The notes under the pieces are model-generated. The model made no database searches. It saw only the letters and a program-made list of their open reading frames with translations, and had not been told where the DNA came from. From Silene latifolia (Eukaryota; Streptophyta; Magnoliopsida; Caryophyllales; Caryophyllaceae), in NCBI RefSeq assembly GCF_048544455.1, contig NC_133526.1, positions 512,001 to 576,000 of the forward strand: a DNA stretch of 64,000 bases, read 5' to 3'. Position numbers and translations under genes: made by a program. Each line of letters starts with the position of its first letter. The first letter of the stretch is position 1. Shown in pieces: positions 46,789 to 60,411 of this stretch.

Positions 46789-47076
46789 AGGTAAAACCAA
46801 CAGAATGGCTTTCCGGAGCCTAATTGTGGTTTTTCCAGATCTACTATAAGCGCGCCACAAAGAAATCAGCTGATTTTTCAGCTGATAGCAGTAAAGCCAT
46901 GTATCTACATTCTATAAGAGTCTCAACAACAACCGTCTATCTGTTAATCAGCTATGCACCAAATTTCTCAGTCTCTACGCATGAATTTATGTACTACTTT
47001 GAAGGTTGTGAACGAGACGCTTACCATTATGGTAGAGACGGTATAAAAGAATAACAGAAAAGCTGGCACGTGCAAA
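46789..47076. other. Spacer between the duplication and CTP synthase
   Basis: Beyond the end of unit 2; serves as the 3' flank of the CTP synthase gene on the minus strand. Nothing else recognised. Confidence 0.45.
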
Positions 47077-50000
47077 CTAGCTCCCGTTCTGAAAAGTCTT
47101 TAGATAACCTTCGAGCTGCTTGGTTGCCGCCAGTATAAGACCTATGATAGCAGTTTGGTAATCGGTATGGTATAACATTAGTTCTCCATGACTAGAATGA
47201 CGAGTTTCTTTTTCAATAGCAGTTCGAGTATTTCTCGTCTCAAAAGTTACATACAAAAACTTACCTAAAAATGGAGCTGAAGGTTTTCCAGGCCTTGATT
47301 TAAACTCGGGATGAAATTGAACGCCGACATAATATGGATGACCAGGCAATTCTAATATCTGTAACACATTGAGTAGTATATAAGAAAACAAGAATTATCG
47401 TATGAGACGGAAATTCTTTTAATATCGCTAACAAACCTTTTAGCTAGTGGTCTAGTGACCCTTTTTTACTTACTCACCTCTTTCATACAGTATCTTAGAA
47501 GATCATTTGACAACCAGAAGTAATCAATTAGTTCACTCGTGTTGTGGTTTTACGATAATTTGTTTAAGTCCGTCATAAGATAACATGAAAGACGATGGAA
47601 ATAATGGAATTTAGAACATAGACTGTCATATGAGCCATACACAAGAAGCTGATCACTGAATATATAGGGAACATACCTCCATTCTTTCGCCAGTTTCATC
47701 CCTCCCAACAAATTTCAGGCCGCCATCTTCTAGAGCACCAATCATATTTGGATTTACCTGCATCATATATTATTAATACAATTTCAAGTGCAGAAACAAT
47801 ATGACACTACATAAACCACGCCTCAGCAAGATGAACCTCGTATCTGTGGCGGTGACGTTCAGATCACAAAACTTGAGTTTTGATACCTGAACAATACCAA
47901 ATAAAGAAAAACAAAGGCCATGATTCCAAATGTGCCTTGAGGAATTATAGAAATGCGAACTTCAAATGCAAGTACAATTACGTTTACTCAGGCTAATTCT
48001 TCAAAAAACCGAATGTGACAACTGACAAGGAGAGAGCCTCAATATTTACGCACGCTAATGTCAAAACATGAACGAAAGAGAGAATTAGCTTACAATCTAG
48101 AAGTAACACAATTTGGAGTTTGGAATAAGGTTCTTCGTGAACCTAATCTCATTGTGTTTCCCATGTGCGTTCGAGATCCCTAGATACACAGATAACAGAT
48201 AATTTAGAAAGGCAAGCAAGTATATATCACACATTTCTCTATTGGAGTAAGAGTTCAGATTTAATCCTATCGACTTTGACCGATAATTTGTATTGGTAAA
48301 TCGAAAACAACAGATTTTACATTATATCTCTACATGACTACATATATTGAGAGATAGTGGAAAGTTCATGGCATACCTCAGGCATGAATATGACCACGGG
48401 ATTTGCGGCCTTCTCATCGAACTCTTCACTGTTAGCATTTTGCCATCCCAGAATCTACACAATTAGTCAATAATAATTGAAAATCAGATATGTCAACCCA
48501 ACAAATATTGCAAAGGCAGGAAAATAGTTGTGGTCTTGTGGATGTACTTACAGATCGGGCGAATTCAATGACAGAAATCTGCATCCCCAAGCAGATTCCC
48601 AAATAAGGTACATTATTCTCTCGGGCATACTTTGCAGCTAATATCATTCCTCCTACTCCACGATCACCAAATCCACCGGGGACCAGTACACATGAAGCGT
48701 TCTACAGATACATACACTGTTGTTAAATTTACAGAATAACTGTTTTGAAAAACTGAGTTTTTAAATATAACAAAACATATGGCATTATCGTCAGCAACCA
48801 AAGAGTCTCTCTTACGGAGAAGACAGGTATAAGAAGTTGAGAGTTGAGAAGTGACTATACAGAGTCAAGTAAAAACAGTAAGCCGAAATCTGACAATTTT
48901 TAGGGTAACAAAGCTCACCTTTAGAGTTTGCCACGCAGAAGCATGTGCATCAGGAGTCTGCCAAAGAAAAAAGAATATTAAAAAAATCATTATAGAAAAA
49001 AGAGTAATTTATCTGCAATATGAGATTTGCCATGGTCCGTAACTTTCCGAGGAGCTAGAGAAGATTGATACCGATTGGGCACTTGCATCTTCTAGGTCAG
49101 AAGCGGCAATCCAGTCAATAGTGGGCTCCAAAGAACATGCAATGCAAGCATGCAAAAGGGCCTGCACAAGAGTTCACCACTATATCAATTTTGCTTCAAG
49201 TAAAAGTGGGTTCAGAAGCTGTGCTAAGATGACAAGCAAGTGGATGTAAAATTGTCCCATCATCGGTTTAAGATCCTTAATCTGTTTTTCTATATAACAT
49301 TCTCTTCAAGTATCGTACGATGTTCTATTAATGAACGTGTCTTTACAAAATACATTTTTAGGAAGCAATGCCGAGAAAGCAGAAGCTCCAAAGGAATGAG
49401 AAGTGGTAAATGAGTCACCTTTACAACAGACAAGTAAGAATCTTGAAAACCAACATATTTTCCAACCATAGCAATCCTAACCTGCCAAAACGAGATTTTT
49501 AAAGACACACATTAATTAGCAAGGAGGGTGGGGAGCAAGAGCAACATATTGGAAAAAGACAAGATTAAGCACTTAGATACTAACAGAGGTTGTTAGGTTA
49601 TCGTAATTTGTCGCGCGGGTGGTCCACTCTTGCAAATCAGGAGCAACAGCAATACTGGAAAATCAAGGGGAAAGAGGCAGTAATCATATACTCAGAAGCC
49701 AGTCTTGGGATTCAGGAATAACTTGAAAACAATCATGGGTAGAATCAAGTAAGCTATAGGCCTTTAGGCTATGCACATTCGACACGAGATAAGTAATAAA
49801 ATCTTTTGAGGCCTCAACAAACCAGGTAAGCACTTACAAACAATTGTTCGCCACAGATCTATTACAAGACCGCAACACATAGACACGTGACATAAATAAA
49901 TGTCAGAAAGCACAGCTTACTCGAGTAAATTTAGTTGTCTCAATATAGCCTCATGAGTGTTTTGGTTCTGCAGCATACAAGAAAGGATAATATGTTTTGT

Positions 50001-53000
50001 AAAGATATTTGACGCACAAAAACTTTGGAAGTAAAAGTTAAACATGTAAAATGTGACGAAGTTTGTGAAACCTAGGATATAAACAATAGACCCACCAAGA
50101 GTAGAAGTGGAACATGCCAAATGTTGGGAACATCATGGATGCTAAGAATATTTTCCAACTGTAGAAAGTCATTAACGGTTGTTAAACAACAATTATTATC
50201 ATTGAAACGTTTCCAAGCTCAAAAGCATAAGAACTTCTCGCAGCCACTTACCGGAACATGACAAAACTGTGATAACTTCTCCTTTGTATTGTCTAACAAA
50301 GGCTGTGAATCGACAAATGGCATTCATCATTAAACAGGACAAATTACTGACCAAGATCAGCAAACCGTGGAAATGTGCTAATAGCTGTATATTTTATCAA
50401 ATAAGAACTCAAGAGAGTCAAGAGTCAAGATTACTCAATTACTCGCTCATTGTCATTTTGACATCCTTTAAAAAAACACAACTTAATCCCATCTTATATG
50501 TATAGACGTATACTTATAGTAGCTAGATTTTCAAAGTAACTGACCTGTGCAGAACGGCAAGCAAGTAGATGCGGAGTTAAGCCTAATGCTCTAAGTTCTC
50601 GAACGCTGTGTTGAGTAGGCTTTGTTTTCTACATGTCAAATTACAGGATACATAAGCAGATAATGGATGAGATAGAAATGTACCAAAAAAAACTGAAGAA
50701 GGTGACATTGGACAACATGAAAACTTCTCTTAACAAATTTGATATGAAACAGTGAAAGTAAGCGAACAGACAGAGATGAAGATATACCTGCTCTCCCACG
50801 ACTCCCAGAACAGGTATGAGGCTTACATGAACAAGACAAAAATTTTCTTTTCCTGTAAAGGGAATGCAAAACAAATAGTGTCATTTAATGAGAAGGTTTT
50901 ACATGTCCCAGCCCATAAATATATAATTAAATGAGTAATACATGTGAGACCGTCTCGTCCAAAAAAAAACTGTATTTTTACAGAGAAATAATTGAGAAAT
51001 TATAGAACATTCAGCACTTCCAAATGGAAACAGTTACAAGAAATTTAGACTTACCAACTGTAAAAGATAATTGACGTAGAGCCTCAATGAATGGCATCGA
51101 CTCAATGTCACCTTCACATTTGAAACGGGATTTACATTTAGTACCTATAATATTATAAGGGATAACACCTAATGATTCTCGCATCCTTACGAGCTTACCT
51201 ACAGTCCCTCCCAACTCTATAACACAAACATCAGCAGGCCCCTCTTTTCCATCAACAGGAACTGCTGCAACTGACCGAACCCACTCTTTGATGGCATCTG
51301 TTATGTGTGGAACAACCTTCAAAGGATTAAATGCATCACGACTTGCTCAAATCAAAAGAAAAGACATCAAGGCACTAAAGCTATGTATTTCGGAATCACC
51401 TGTACAGTTTTTCCAAGATAGTCACCTTTTCGCTCCCTATCAAGAACAGACTGTAATGAAGTACATGAGTTAGTTATCTGACCAAATTGTTGCCATAAGA
51501 CTAAATTTAAGATATTGATCAAATTTCACCTGATATATCTTCCCAGTAGTAATGTTGTTGTCTCTAGTAAGCGTCACATCTATAAAGCGCTCATAGTTAC
51601 CAAGATCTAAGTCCACCTTATTTAACAAAAGAAAAACAGAAATCAACATTCTGAAGGCCTAACATTGATTTCTATCAGCATAATCTCCAAATATTAATCG
51701 GAGAATGATGGAACTCTAAAAGATGAATACGAAACAACAAACATCACTCGTTTGTACACGTATCAAGCACCTAAAGAGGTATTAAGGGAGGCTATGGTGG
51801 TCAGAATAATATAAACAGCAAAACTGAGCATGCTATGCAGGGGGAGAAATTTCAAGAAATTAAACATAATTTCGGCAGCACTTTAACAAGACACACAAAA
51901 GCAATGACTTTAAAGAACAAATGACCAGAAGTTAAAAGGTTTTCAAACATCTATAAAAGTTAGAAGACTAATGAGTAATGAGTAACTAGTAACTAGTAAG
52001 TGAAGCTGCAAGCTAGTCGAAACTGTAAGATATCTCATGAAAGCGATTAATAAGTGGGCGAAATACATCACCAGCTAAAAGCGAGTATTATATATGGGTA
52101 ATTTTCCATATGAAGGCAATGCAAATATAGATAAACACTAACCTCTCCCCCGTCATCTAGTACAAAAACTTCTCCATGCTCAAAAGGAGACATAGTGCCA
52201 GCATCTGTGTTTAAGTAAGGATCTGTAATAAACGGAAAGTTTTGAAAATTAACAATCTGCCCACATATGAAAACTACTCGAACAAATGTGGAAAAATCAG
52301 AAATAACAATTCTCTTTTAAAAGAATGGGTGCACTTCAACAGGAATTACTTCAGATATATCTGTAGTTATGCAGATAACTTCAAACCATCGGCATGGAAA
52401 AGCATAGATGTTTACAAATATCACATTTTGAAGATACCAAACTTAAATACCCGATACTGAAATTTAAAATCCACGTAGAAAATATTTCCATCTTATTGAC
52501 ACCAATCTTTATCCAACCATGTGAAAGGCACACATCATGCAATCAAATATCCAATTACAACAAATTGGACATCTCTTTAGAGATACCAAAACCCTCAGAC
52601 CACAGTAGAGAAGCAGGAAAGAATTGAACATCTTCAAAGTCAATCAACATATCAGATAATACAAATTGAAAAGGCTGAAAACTTGAGAAACACCCCAAAA
52701 AGACTACCTTTACCAAATTTAATCAAACACACATGATATGACAAATAGGCAATACAAGAAAAAGTTTAGAACTTGAGCAAAACCCTGAAAAATACACTTT
52801 CAAACTCAATTAAAACATTAAACAAACAGGCAAAACCCTGAAAAAATCAACCATTTTCAAACTCAATCAACACATTAAACATATAGACAATAACCAAGGT
52901 GAAAACTGGAGCAAAACCCTGAAGAAATTAATCATTTTCACACTCAATTGTCACATTAAACAACCAAACAATACAAAAAAAAGTTGAAAACTTGAGCAAA

Positions 53001-56000
53001 ACCCTGAAAATAAATCATTTTCAAACTCAATTAACACCAACAACCACCACCACCACCTTAGAACCTTAGTCCCAAATGATTTGGGGTCGGCTAATATGAA
53101 TCATAACTCAAAACAAGGGCTTCCAATAGGGTTTGATACAATAAACATTAGACAAACAAAACAACAACAAAAGATGAAATTTTTAGCAAAACCCTGAAAA
53201 ATTAACACATTTTCAAACTCAATTAACACATTAGGCACACAGCAACAAACCAACACCACCTAAGAACCTGTCTCAAAATAATTTGGGGTCGGCTAACATG
53301 AATCATAATCCGAAACCGCCAAGGGCTTCCAATAGGGGTCCATAACATAACCATTAAACAAACAAAAAAAGATGTAATTTTCAGCAAAACCCTGAAAAAT
53401 AAACAAAATTAAAAACAAATTAAGAGACAAACCAATGTTAGATTTAATCCGAATTGAGACCATAAACTTCATACTAAATTATTCGGTAAATACTAGATGC
53501 GGAAGCGTACCTGATTACATGACGAATGGTTGGGAGGGACGGTGCTTGAGATTAAGTCTTAGTAGACACACATACCAATAGGATCTCTCTTGATGGGATG
53601 CGGGGAGATTAGGTTATTGTATGTTACTGCGACCATAACCTGCGCGACTGATATATAGTCTCCTTAATCTAATGCGCCCATCATGATTAGAACCAATGGG
53701 TATCTACACACCATTAAGATATCCTACCATACTTTATAAGACGTAATTAATATGCCCGTATTATATTATCCGGATGGATCACTATATTGGGCTAAACTTA
53801 AACGATAAAGAACAAATACAATCTGTATAATAGTGTGTCCACATAAATAGTATTGGACCCAATATTCTTACAATCTCCCACTTGGGTCAAATACAGATCG
53901 TGTGTGACACCTGAAAAATTGTATTCATTTTATAACCTTACGCGCTCAACAGTGCTATCAACAATCCAACCGTCTTATGCAATTCGGTCCATCAATCATA
54001 CTAACATAGGATCAAAGCGGCCTTTGCTACAGTTTGTCGTAACAGGACCCTCAATGGTCACGTATGCCAATATAACCAACGACATGAATCTAATATAGGT
54101 GCGTAGCATGGAAACAACATCCGGATGTGATCCAAAATATGTATATTTCCAACCTGGTCCACCTTAGTGAGATCAACCAAAATAATCTGAGTGAAACCGT
54201 AAAAACCGAAAACCTTATTTCTCGAAACTTAATAACCGTAAACTTTAATGTGTCTAACATGACAAACTCCCACTTAAACCGAATTTCCTTAAAAACCGAA
54301 ACACCCATTTGAGCAATTAACTCAAGAAAGACCGTGGTGGTAATTCCTTAGTAAGCGGATCCAAAAATGAAGTTTGTATCAACATGTATAATTGACACTT
54401 TTTCACTCAATTGTTTCTTAAACAAGACATCACTTGTAATGTTATTAGAAATCGTAATAATCGCACATTTGTCATATATCACTTAAGTGGTCTTTCAATA
54501 CCGCATCAAATTTGCGACCTCATGACAAATGTTCATAACCAACTAGGAGTCGAAATACCGAATGATCTCAACCTGAATCGACCTCCTATAAATAATGTTT
54601 TGTTCCAAATATAAATGACCAACAATATATTTAGCTGCCCTTAGTGGATCTAAGATCCTAATCCGTATTGCCTTAAAATCTGTCCAACAAACTTTAGAAT
54701 GTACGCAATATCCAAACGCATACAAGCTAAATTTATACCATAATACTTAAACACATTAAATATTTCCTGAGACACATGAATTTAAGCATTAATGAATTTT
54801 TCTGAATATTTTCGTTAGGGCATTTGAGACTAATTTGTCTCCTTTACTGAAAGGGTATTAATTAGAAATATTTACTTACTCCCACTGAATCTTGAGTATC
54901 TACAATCATCTACCCATTCATCTAAAACGAATAAGATGACAAAAAGCGATTTGTAATCTTTATGACGAAAAACCTTACTTGAGCTTTATTGGATGAATTC
55001 CCTTATTGCGAAAAAATCTACTTTGAATCTATTGAATCAAAGTTCTAGTTCTTACTGACCGAATAGTTTCATCAATGTCACAATTGCAAAACAAACCTTT
55101 ACCATTCATCCAATATAACCAAAAAACCGAATTTGCCCAAAAGTCTTTATAGTCAATACCGACACGATGATCCTGATTGTCACATTACCTTTGACACCCT
55201 TCTTGGTAACAAATGAATATTTGAAACCAATATATTTCACACTTTAGGTAATGGAACAAAGTCCAAATATCATCATTCATCAAATGACTTATTTTCTTTA
55301 TGGCATCAATCCACTTATATGAGTTAGGACCTTCAATGGTTTGGCAAAAGGCGATTAAATCATCTTTAGCATTCCATTTTCTAACTCTTATTACAACTAA
55401 TTAGTCCGTCACTACATTGTTGTCCATTTTTATCCATATAGGAAAACAATGTAATTATTGTAGTTGTATTTACCTTATTATGTGGATCTTCTAATGAGTT
55501 GGTTATTGAGATATTTGAGTTTGTTTAACCAAATTGATCTTATAATCATGTATAAGGAGACTTAAAACAATGTCAATTACCTTTTCTCCCACTCAAACTC
55601 AATATTCTCAATGAACCCCTTAATTTCCGTCTTAAATAGCTTTATTGTGGGATCATTACTTTATTACCCTTAAAACTTTAAGTACTATCCAACAAAATAG
55701 TCATTGACTATCCTTAAGTCCAACTATTAACCTTATGACTTTTAAACCTCAACCTTAATTAGTTGGACATACCGGATGTGTACATTATTTACACTATGAT
55801 TAAATAGTCAATGGTATTGTTAGAAATTTATCCAGAGATAGCTGCACTCTTAAGAACTTATAATTAGAGTAATATGGAAAAGAGTATGAATAATCACACT
55901 CCTTACCAGGCCTTAGGATCTTGTTTGCATACATACTACACCATCCATATTAAGAATCCTCATATGGTGTAATAATATCAAATACGAGATCAAACTCCTC

Positions 56001-59000
56001 TATAAATTCTTTAAAATAACCTTGACGTTGTGATCCTTAATAGTCATTTGCCAAAGTATTAACACTTAGATCAAAGATGACATAATTATTCCTTTACCGA
56101 GTAAAATAACTCAGTTAAATATGTACTAAAAACATCAAGAAATTAAAACTTATGACAAATGAGATTTAGATATTCATGCCTAAACTCCGTCTACAAATTA
56201 ACATAATAATATAAACCATTAATACTTAAGTATAAAATGGTTCACTTATCCATATATGTTAATAGTAAGACATCTGAAATCACTTCATATCTAATCTCCC
56301 TTTAGTTTGTCTTTATCCCCTTAAATATGAATATCCGAAGTAAAGAGGCTAACAATTTCATTTTGACACAAAACTTTAATTTTCCTTTTAATGTGTCATA
56401 CCGAAAAGAATTGTAGTTTCTTTTCTTCTTTATATCCACTGAACTTGAATGCAAGCTTACTTGAAAGAGACTAAAATCTAAACTATATAAAGCTATCAAC
56501 AATGATGGATTCATCATTATTTGAATTTGGAAAACACAAAATTAATTATTTCTCAATGGACAAAGAACCAAATTTACCCATATGAAAAATATCCGAATTC
56601 CACCTAAGGTGGTACCAAAAAGAATTTTCCAAATTCAAATAAAGGAACAAGTCATTAATGATAACTAAATTAGTTGACTGTCTCAAATAACTTAGATGAT
56701 GACATGCCCCAAATAGATGAATCTTTCATCATCAATTGGCTTGTAACATCTCAATTATACTTGCATCAATAAACTTATGTGGGTGGAAAAACCAAATTCA
56801 CCCACCAAACATGATTGGATATAAAAATTAACCTTGGACAAACCGAATGAGAAGTTTAACTTTACCGACACGACAAGCGTTAAAACTGGTACTAGATTTT
56901 TCTTATGTGTCCAAACTCTTAACAAACTAACGACTAAAAAAGTCTAACCTTATGTTTGTTGTTATTTCTTTGAGTTTGACTTTTGCAGCTTCTTAATGAT
57001 CTTCTTAATTAACTGAAAAATGCCCTTAAATATTTCCTTAATATTGCCTTAGATAATCACTAAACTCATGCATTTTGAATGTAATACTTCTCAAAGTTAC
57101 ATACCTTAGTCCTTACGATAACTTTTACCTTATGAGAAGCAGAATTATACATTCTTAAAGCAAGGTAAGATCACAAAGAACTGAGATAAAATTCACATTC
57201 TCTTACCATTCATTTAATAAATAATTTCATCCGAATTGAGAATGTAACTGAAATGACAGATATAATAACCATAAATGTCAAACTGAATGAACAAAACAAC
57301 ATCTTTATATTTTGAATAAATTCAAATAATTAAGGTGTCTTTCCGAAATTAATATTTAGTTATTAGACGTAAATATTAACTAGTTAAAGACATTACTCTT
57401 TAGTAATTGTAATCAAATATTGACGATAAACTCACGTCGAACACTAAGCCTTCCTTTGGGCCGACTCAATATTCACATGAAAATCCGAATAATCGTCACA
57501 TATTTATTACCCAACGTGTATATGTAATTCGGCCAAATAATGGTCTTCCTTTGGGCCGACCATTATTCGCATGAACTGCCCACACTAAACCAAAAACTGA
57601 ATTTATTCACCTTAAAAACTTTATGGGCATAATCCTTATGAGTGTCATAAACATAATGACACTCCCTTAACTTGATTTTCAGATTCAATATTGGCATCCC
57701 CATCAACACAAGACACCTAGCACAACATTAAGTTTAGTCTTTGGACATAAAATTAACTTGTAAGTGGTCATCTTGGTGTAGTGATCAAGTATTAACAATA
57801 AATTTCTGTCAAACATTAAGCCTTCCTTTGGGCCGACTTAATATTCACATGGAAACCTTACAATTGTTACATACTTACCACCACAAGTATGATTGAATTC
57901 CGGCCAAGTAATAGCCTTCCTTTGGGCCGACCATTACCCGCATGAAATCCAATCACACAATTGTCTTAATATTTTAAATTATTTAATCTACGCAATAGAG
58001 GTCACTTTGGCGACTTATTGTTTCAATCAAATAACTCAAAATATATGACACCTTATATAAAGAACCAAATAGCCAAAATATATTGAATCCAATAATTTTC
58101 TGGAATGTGAATGCAACTTTGAACTCACATTAATGAATGATTCGATGATACTTAAAAGTAACGAAAATCATCAATTCTTTATTGCCCATAATTACAAATC
58201 AAGTTCCATGTATATCATAGTATGATACGACAATCATCACTTAAATATTGACAGACATACAACATGTCCCAAAACAATAACAGAGAACATATGACTTAGA
58301 TTCTCAATTATGTCAATACTCTTGAAAGTATGTCCTTAACCAAATGAAAAATTATGGCATACATGAAAATTATAACGTAACCATAAAAATCTCTAATCTT
58401 CATAACAATTTAAAACTGAACTCGCTGATAAGATCTAAATTGCCTAATCCCTTGCCATAATCCTTAACCGCATGCATATTACATGGGTATTTCCTTATGA
58501 CATAATAATATTATAATAATAATAATCATAATAATATACCTGAATACTCCACATGCCAATCCCGAATAACTATGATAGCCAAATGCCACAAAAATTTAAC
58601 CCAATTTTCAACAACTCCATAATAAGAACAATATAATAGGAGTAATACTTAAATCATGTGCCCAAATTAATCACCATGTCAAGGTGTAAAAATCTTAAAC
58701 ATTAACGCCTAAATATGTTAATAGCATGCGGTACAAACATCTGGTGAACAGAAAGAGACATATCCGTCCGAAGTAATGCTAATTGGCAAAGTAATCAATC
58801 AGATATAATGCAGTTTGTTCCTAAAGCATGTACTCCGTAATATATAGTGCCAAATTAAAGGTATAATCAATCAAAATAACAAACTAAAGCTTGCAGCTTT
58901 GTGCAATTTTGACACCCTGCCTAAACCAAAAGTATCAAGACTTAACCATAAAACGTATTACCATCAAAATTGGGCCATATCCTACGTGATAAGCACTATG

Positions 59001-59766
59001 CCAAAAACTGATTACATGGAAATTGGCGGAAATGACATGCGATTACCGAATTGAATAGATTTAATTAACAGATCCAAATCCCATAGGCAAACCAAATTAT
59101 ACGAAACATAATTATCCTGAACAAACCAAATTCAACCCGAAACTCTATAACAAAATCATAAAATACTAAATAATTCAATATGAAGGTGGCTCTGATACCA
59201 CTTGTTAGATTTAATCCGAATTGAGACCATAAACTTCATACTAAATTATTCGGTAAATACTAGATGCGGAAGCGTACCTGATTACATGACGAATGGTTGG
59301 GAGGGACGGTCTTCAGGATTAAGTCTTCTAGTAGACACACATACCAATAGGATCTCTCTACTGATGGGATGCAGGGAGATTAGGTTATTGTATGTTACTA
59401 GGGACCATAACCCAGGTGACTTATATATAGTCTCCTTAATCTAATGCGCCCATCATGCATTAGTAACCTAATGGGTATCTACACAATTAAGATATCCGGC
59501 CCATACTTTATAAGACGTAATTAATATGCCCGTATTATATTATCCAGATGGATCACTATATTGGGCTAAACTTAAACGATAGCAAACAAATACAATCTGT
59601 ATAATAGTGTGTCCACATAAATAGTATTGGACCCAATATTCTTACAACCAATCTTAATAGAAGTAACGCGAAGGCCGCAAGCTTTAAGAACAACGCCAAT
59701 ACTACTTGCAGTAACACCTTTTCCTAAACCACTTACTACACCACCTGTTACCAGCACATACTTCAT
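47077..59766 (-). CDS. CTPS: CTP synthase, 22 exons, with one frameshift and an LTR element in intron 1
   Basis: Converts UTP, glutamine and ATP to CTP. Exons (high to low): 59766-59649, 52222-52143, 51616-51533, 51450-51400, 51316-51199, 51111-51055, 50852-50788, 50628-50545, 50302-50252, 50158-50096, 49967-49921, 49654-49585, 49481-49419, 49161-49072, 48957-48919, 48701-48552, 48454-48377, 48179-48094, 47886-47837, 47757-47677, 47358-47265, 47141-47077. All have GT-AG borders and fitting phases, about 560 residues. The N-terminal synthetase domain opens with [20 protein letters not shown] (ATP loop) and [18 protein letters not shown]; the glutaminase domain has GICLGMQ with the catalytic Cys and FHPEF with the catalytic His and Glu. 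In exon 19 one extra base (in GTGATCTGAACG) shifts the frame before ERHRHRYE and would remove the last about 100 residues, including His/Glu. This is either a lesion or a sequence error. Confidence 0.9.
52640..53045. repeat. Diverged minisatellite in CTP synthase intron 1
   Basis: About five imperfect units of 90-110 bp, each with GAGCAAAACCCTGAA, TTTTCAAACTCAATT and ACATTAAACA words. Two further units occur at 53170-53240 and 53380 after SINE-like interruptions. Confidence 0.7.
53055..53345. mobile_element. Two SINE-like fragments
   Basis: The core TGATTTGGGGTCGGCTAA followed by TATGAATCATAA or CATGAATCATAA appears at about 53070 and 53280, each followed by a GGGCTTCCAATAGGG phrase. Related to 26330-26385. 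These are partial copies. Confidence 0.4.
53436..53872 (-). repeat. 3' LTR of the 6.2-kb element
   Basis: 437 bp. The outer thirds match the partner LTR closely; most differences are concentrated in the middle (about 53540-53790). Confidence 0.88.
57440..57930. repeat. Four repeats of a GCCTTCCTTTGGGCCGAC motif inside the LTR element
   Basis: The motif occurs near 57449, 57546, 57822 and 57910, in two pairs, each accompanied by AATATTCACATG-like or ATTACCCGCATG-like words. It is an internal duplication in the element's own non-coding region. Confidence 0.75.
59203..59646 (-). repeat. 5' LTR of the 6.2-kb element
   Basis: 444 bp. Its first bases on the minus strand (TGTAAG) directly follow the GT of the CTP synthase intron-1 donor (59648-59647). 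Confidence 0.88.
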
Positions 59767-60406
59767 TTTTTCAACTACCCTTTTCCCAAATTCCTCTCTT
59801 TTGTAAAAAACTTGAGCTTTTGAGTGAGTATAACAATGGTGACTCAATAAAAATGGTGTTTTTTTGGAAATTATGTAAGAGGGTAGAGAGATTAAGAAGG
59901 TATATTTGTTGAACAATGAAGTTAACATAACAACATATGATATGGAGAACTATGTCGACTAAAAATTGTTTTGCGAAAATAAATTACGATTTTTTTATTA
60001 CGAAGTATATGTTTTTGAGAGTCAATGCGAATGAATGAATGAATGTCTTCTTCAAGCTTCGGTTAAAAATTTGTAGCAGAAATGATTATCAGTGTTTCTA
60101 TTTAAGGGAGGAATTTTGAGGGTGAAATGTATAAAGTTCCGTAGCGGGAATCGAACCTGGTTCTCAAGGTAAAATCCTGTTATATTAACAAACAAGAAAA
60201 AATAAGAGCTTATACCCACCCGTATTGTTATGCCCGGTTTGTTCGGACTTTTTAGAGCTAAATTTAACTAAATCAATAGAAATGAAAACTAACTAAATCG
60301 AATGAATAGAACTTAGTCAATCAATCGAATAAGTGAATCGAACTAAGTTGATTGGTCTTTGAATCGATCAAATAATAATAATAATAATAATAATAATTGC
60401 TGAATA
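59767..60406. other. CTP synthase upstream region
   Basis: Leader and promoter of the minus-strand CTP synthase gene. A TTAAATA word near 60101 on the minus strand is the best TATA candidate but is weak. GAATGAATGAAT repeats lie near 60030, and an ATA/ATT microsatellite at 60371-60397. Confidence 0.4.
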
Positions 60407-60411
60407 GGGTG

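Larger units (their letters stand above)
53436..59646 (-). mobile_element. LTR retrotransposon, 6.2 kb, no intact coding region
   Basis: LTRs at 53436-53872 and 59203-59646 (both TGTTAG...CTTACA) and the 5-bp target duplication ACCAA (53431-53435 and 59647-59651) define it exactly. The minus-strand orientation follows from the Met-tRNA-type primer-binding site (TGGTATCAGAGCC, ending at 59187) beside the right LTR and a purine-rich tract (AAGTGGGAGA) beside the left LTR. The interior has only short open frames, with faint Copia-like traces around 55.0-55.4 kb, so it is broken with many breaks and depends on others for mobility. The LTRs are about 95 percent alike by eye, so the insertion is not brand new. 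Confidence 0.9.

Noticed and set aside
60120-60185. tRNA-like 3' half on the minus strand (GGTTCGATTCCCGCTACGG)
   Set aside because: The T-loop is convincing but the stem bases do not pair and no D-arm or anticodon arm can be drawn; at most a tRNA-derived fragment.
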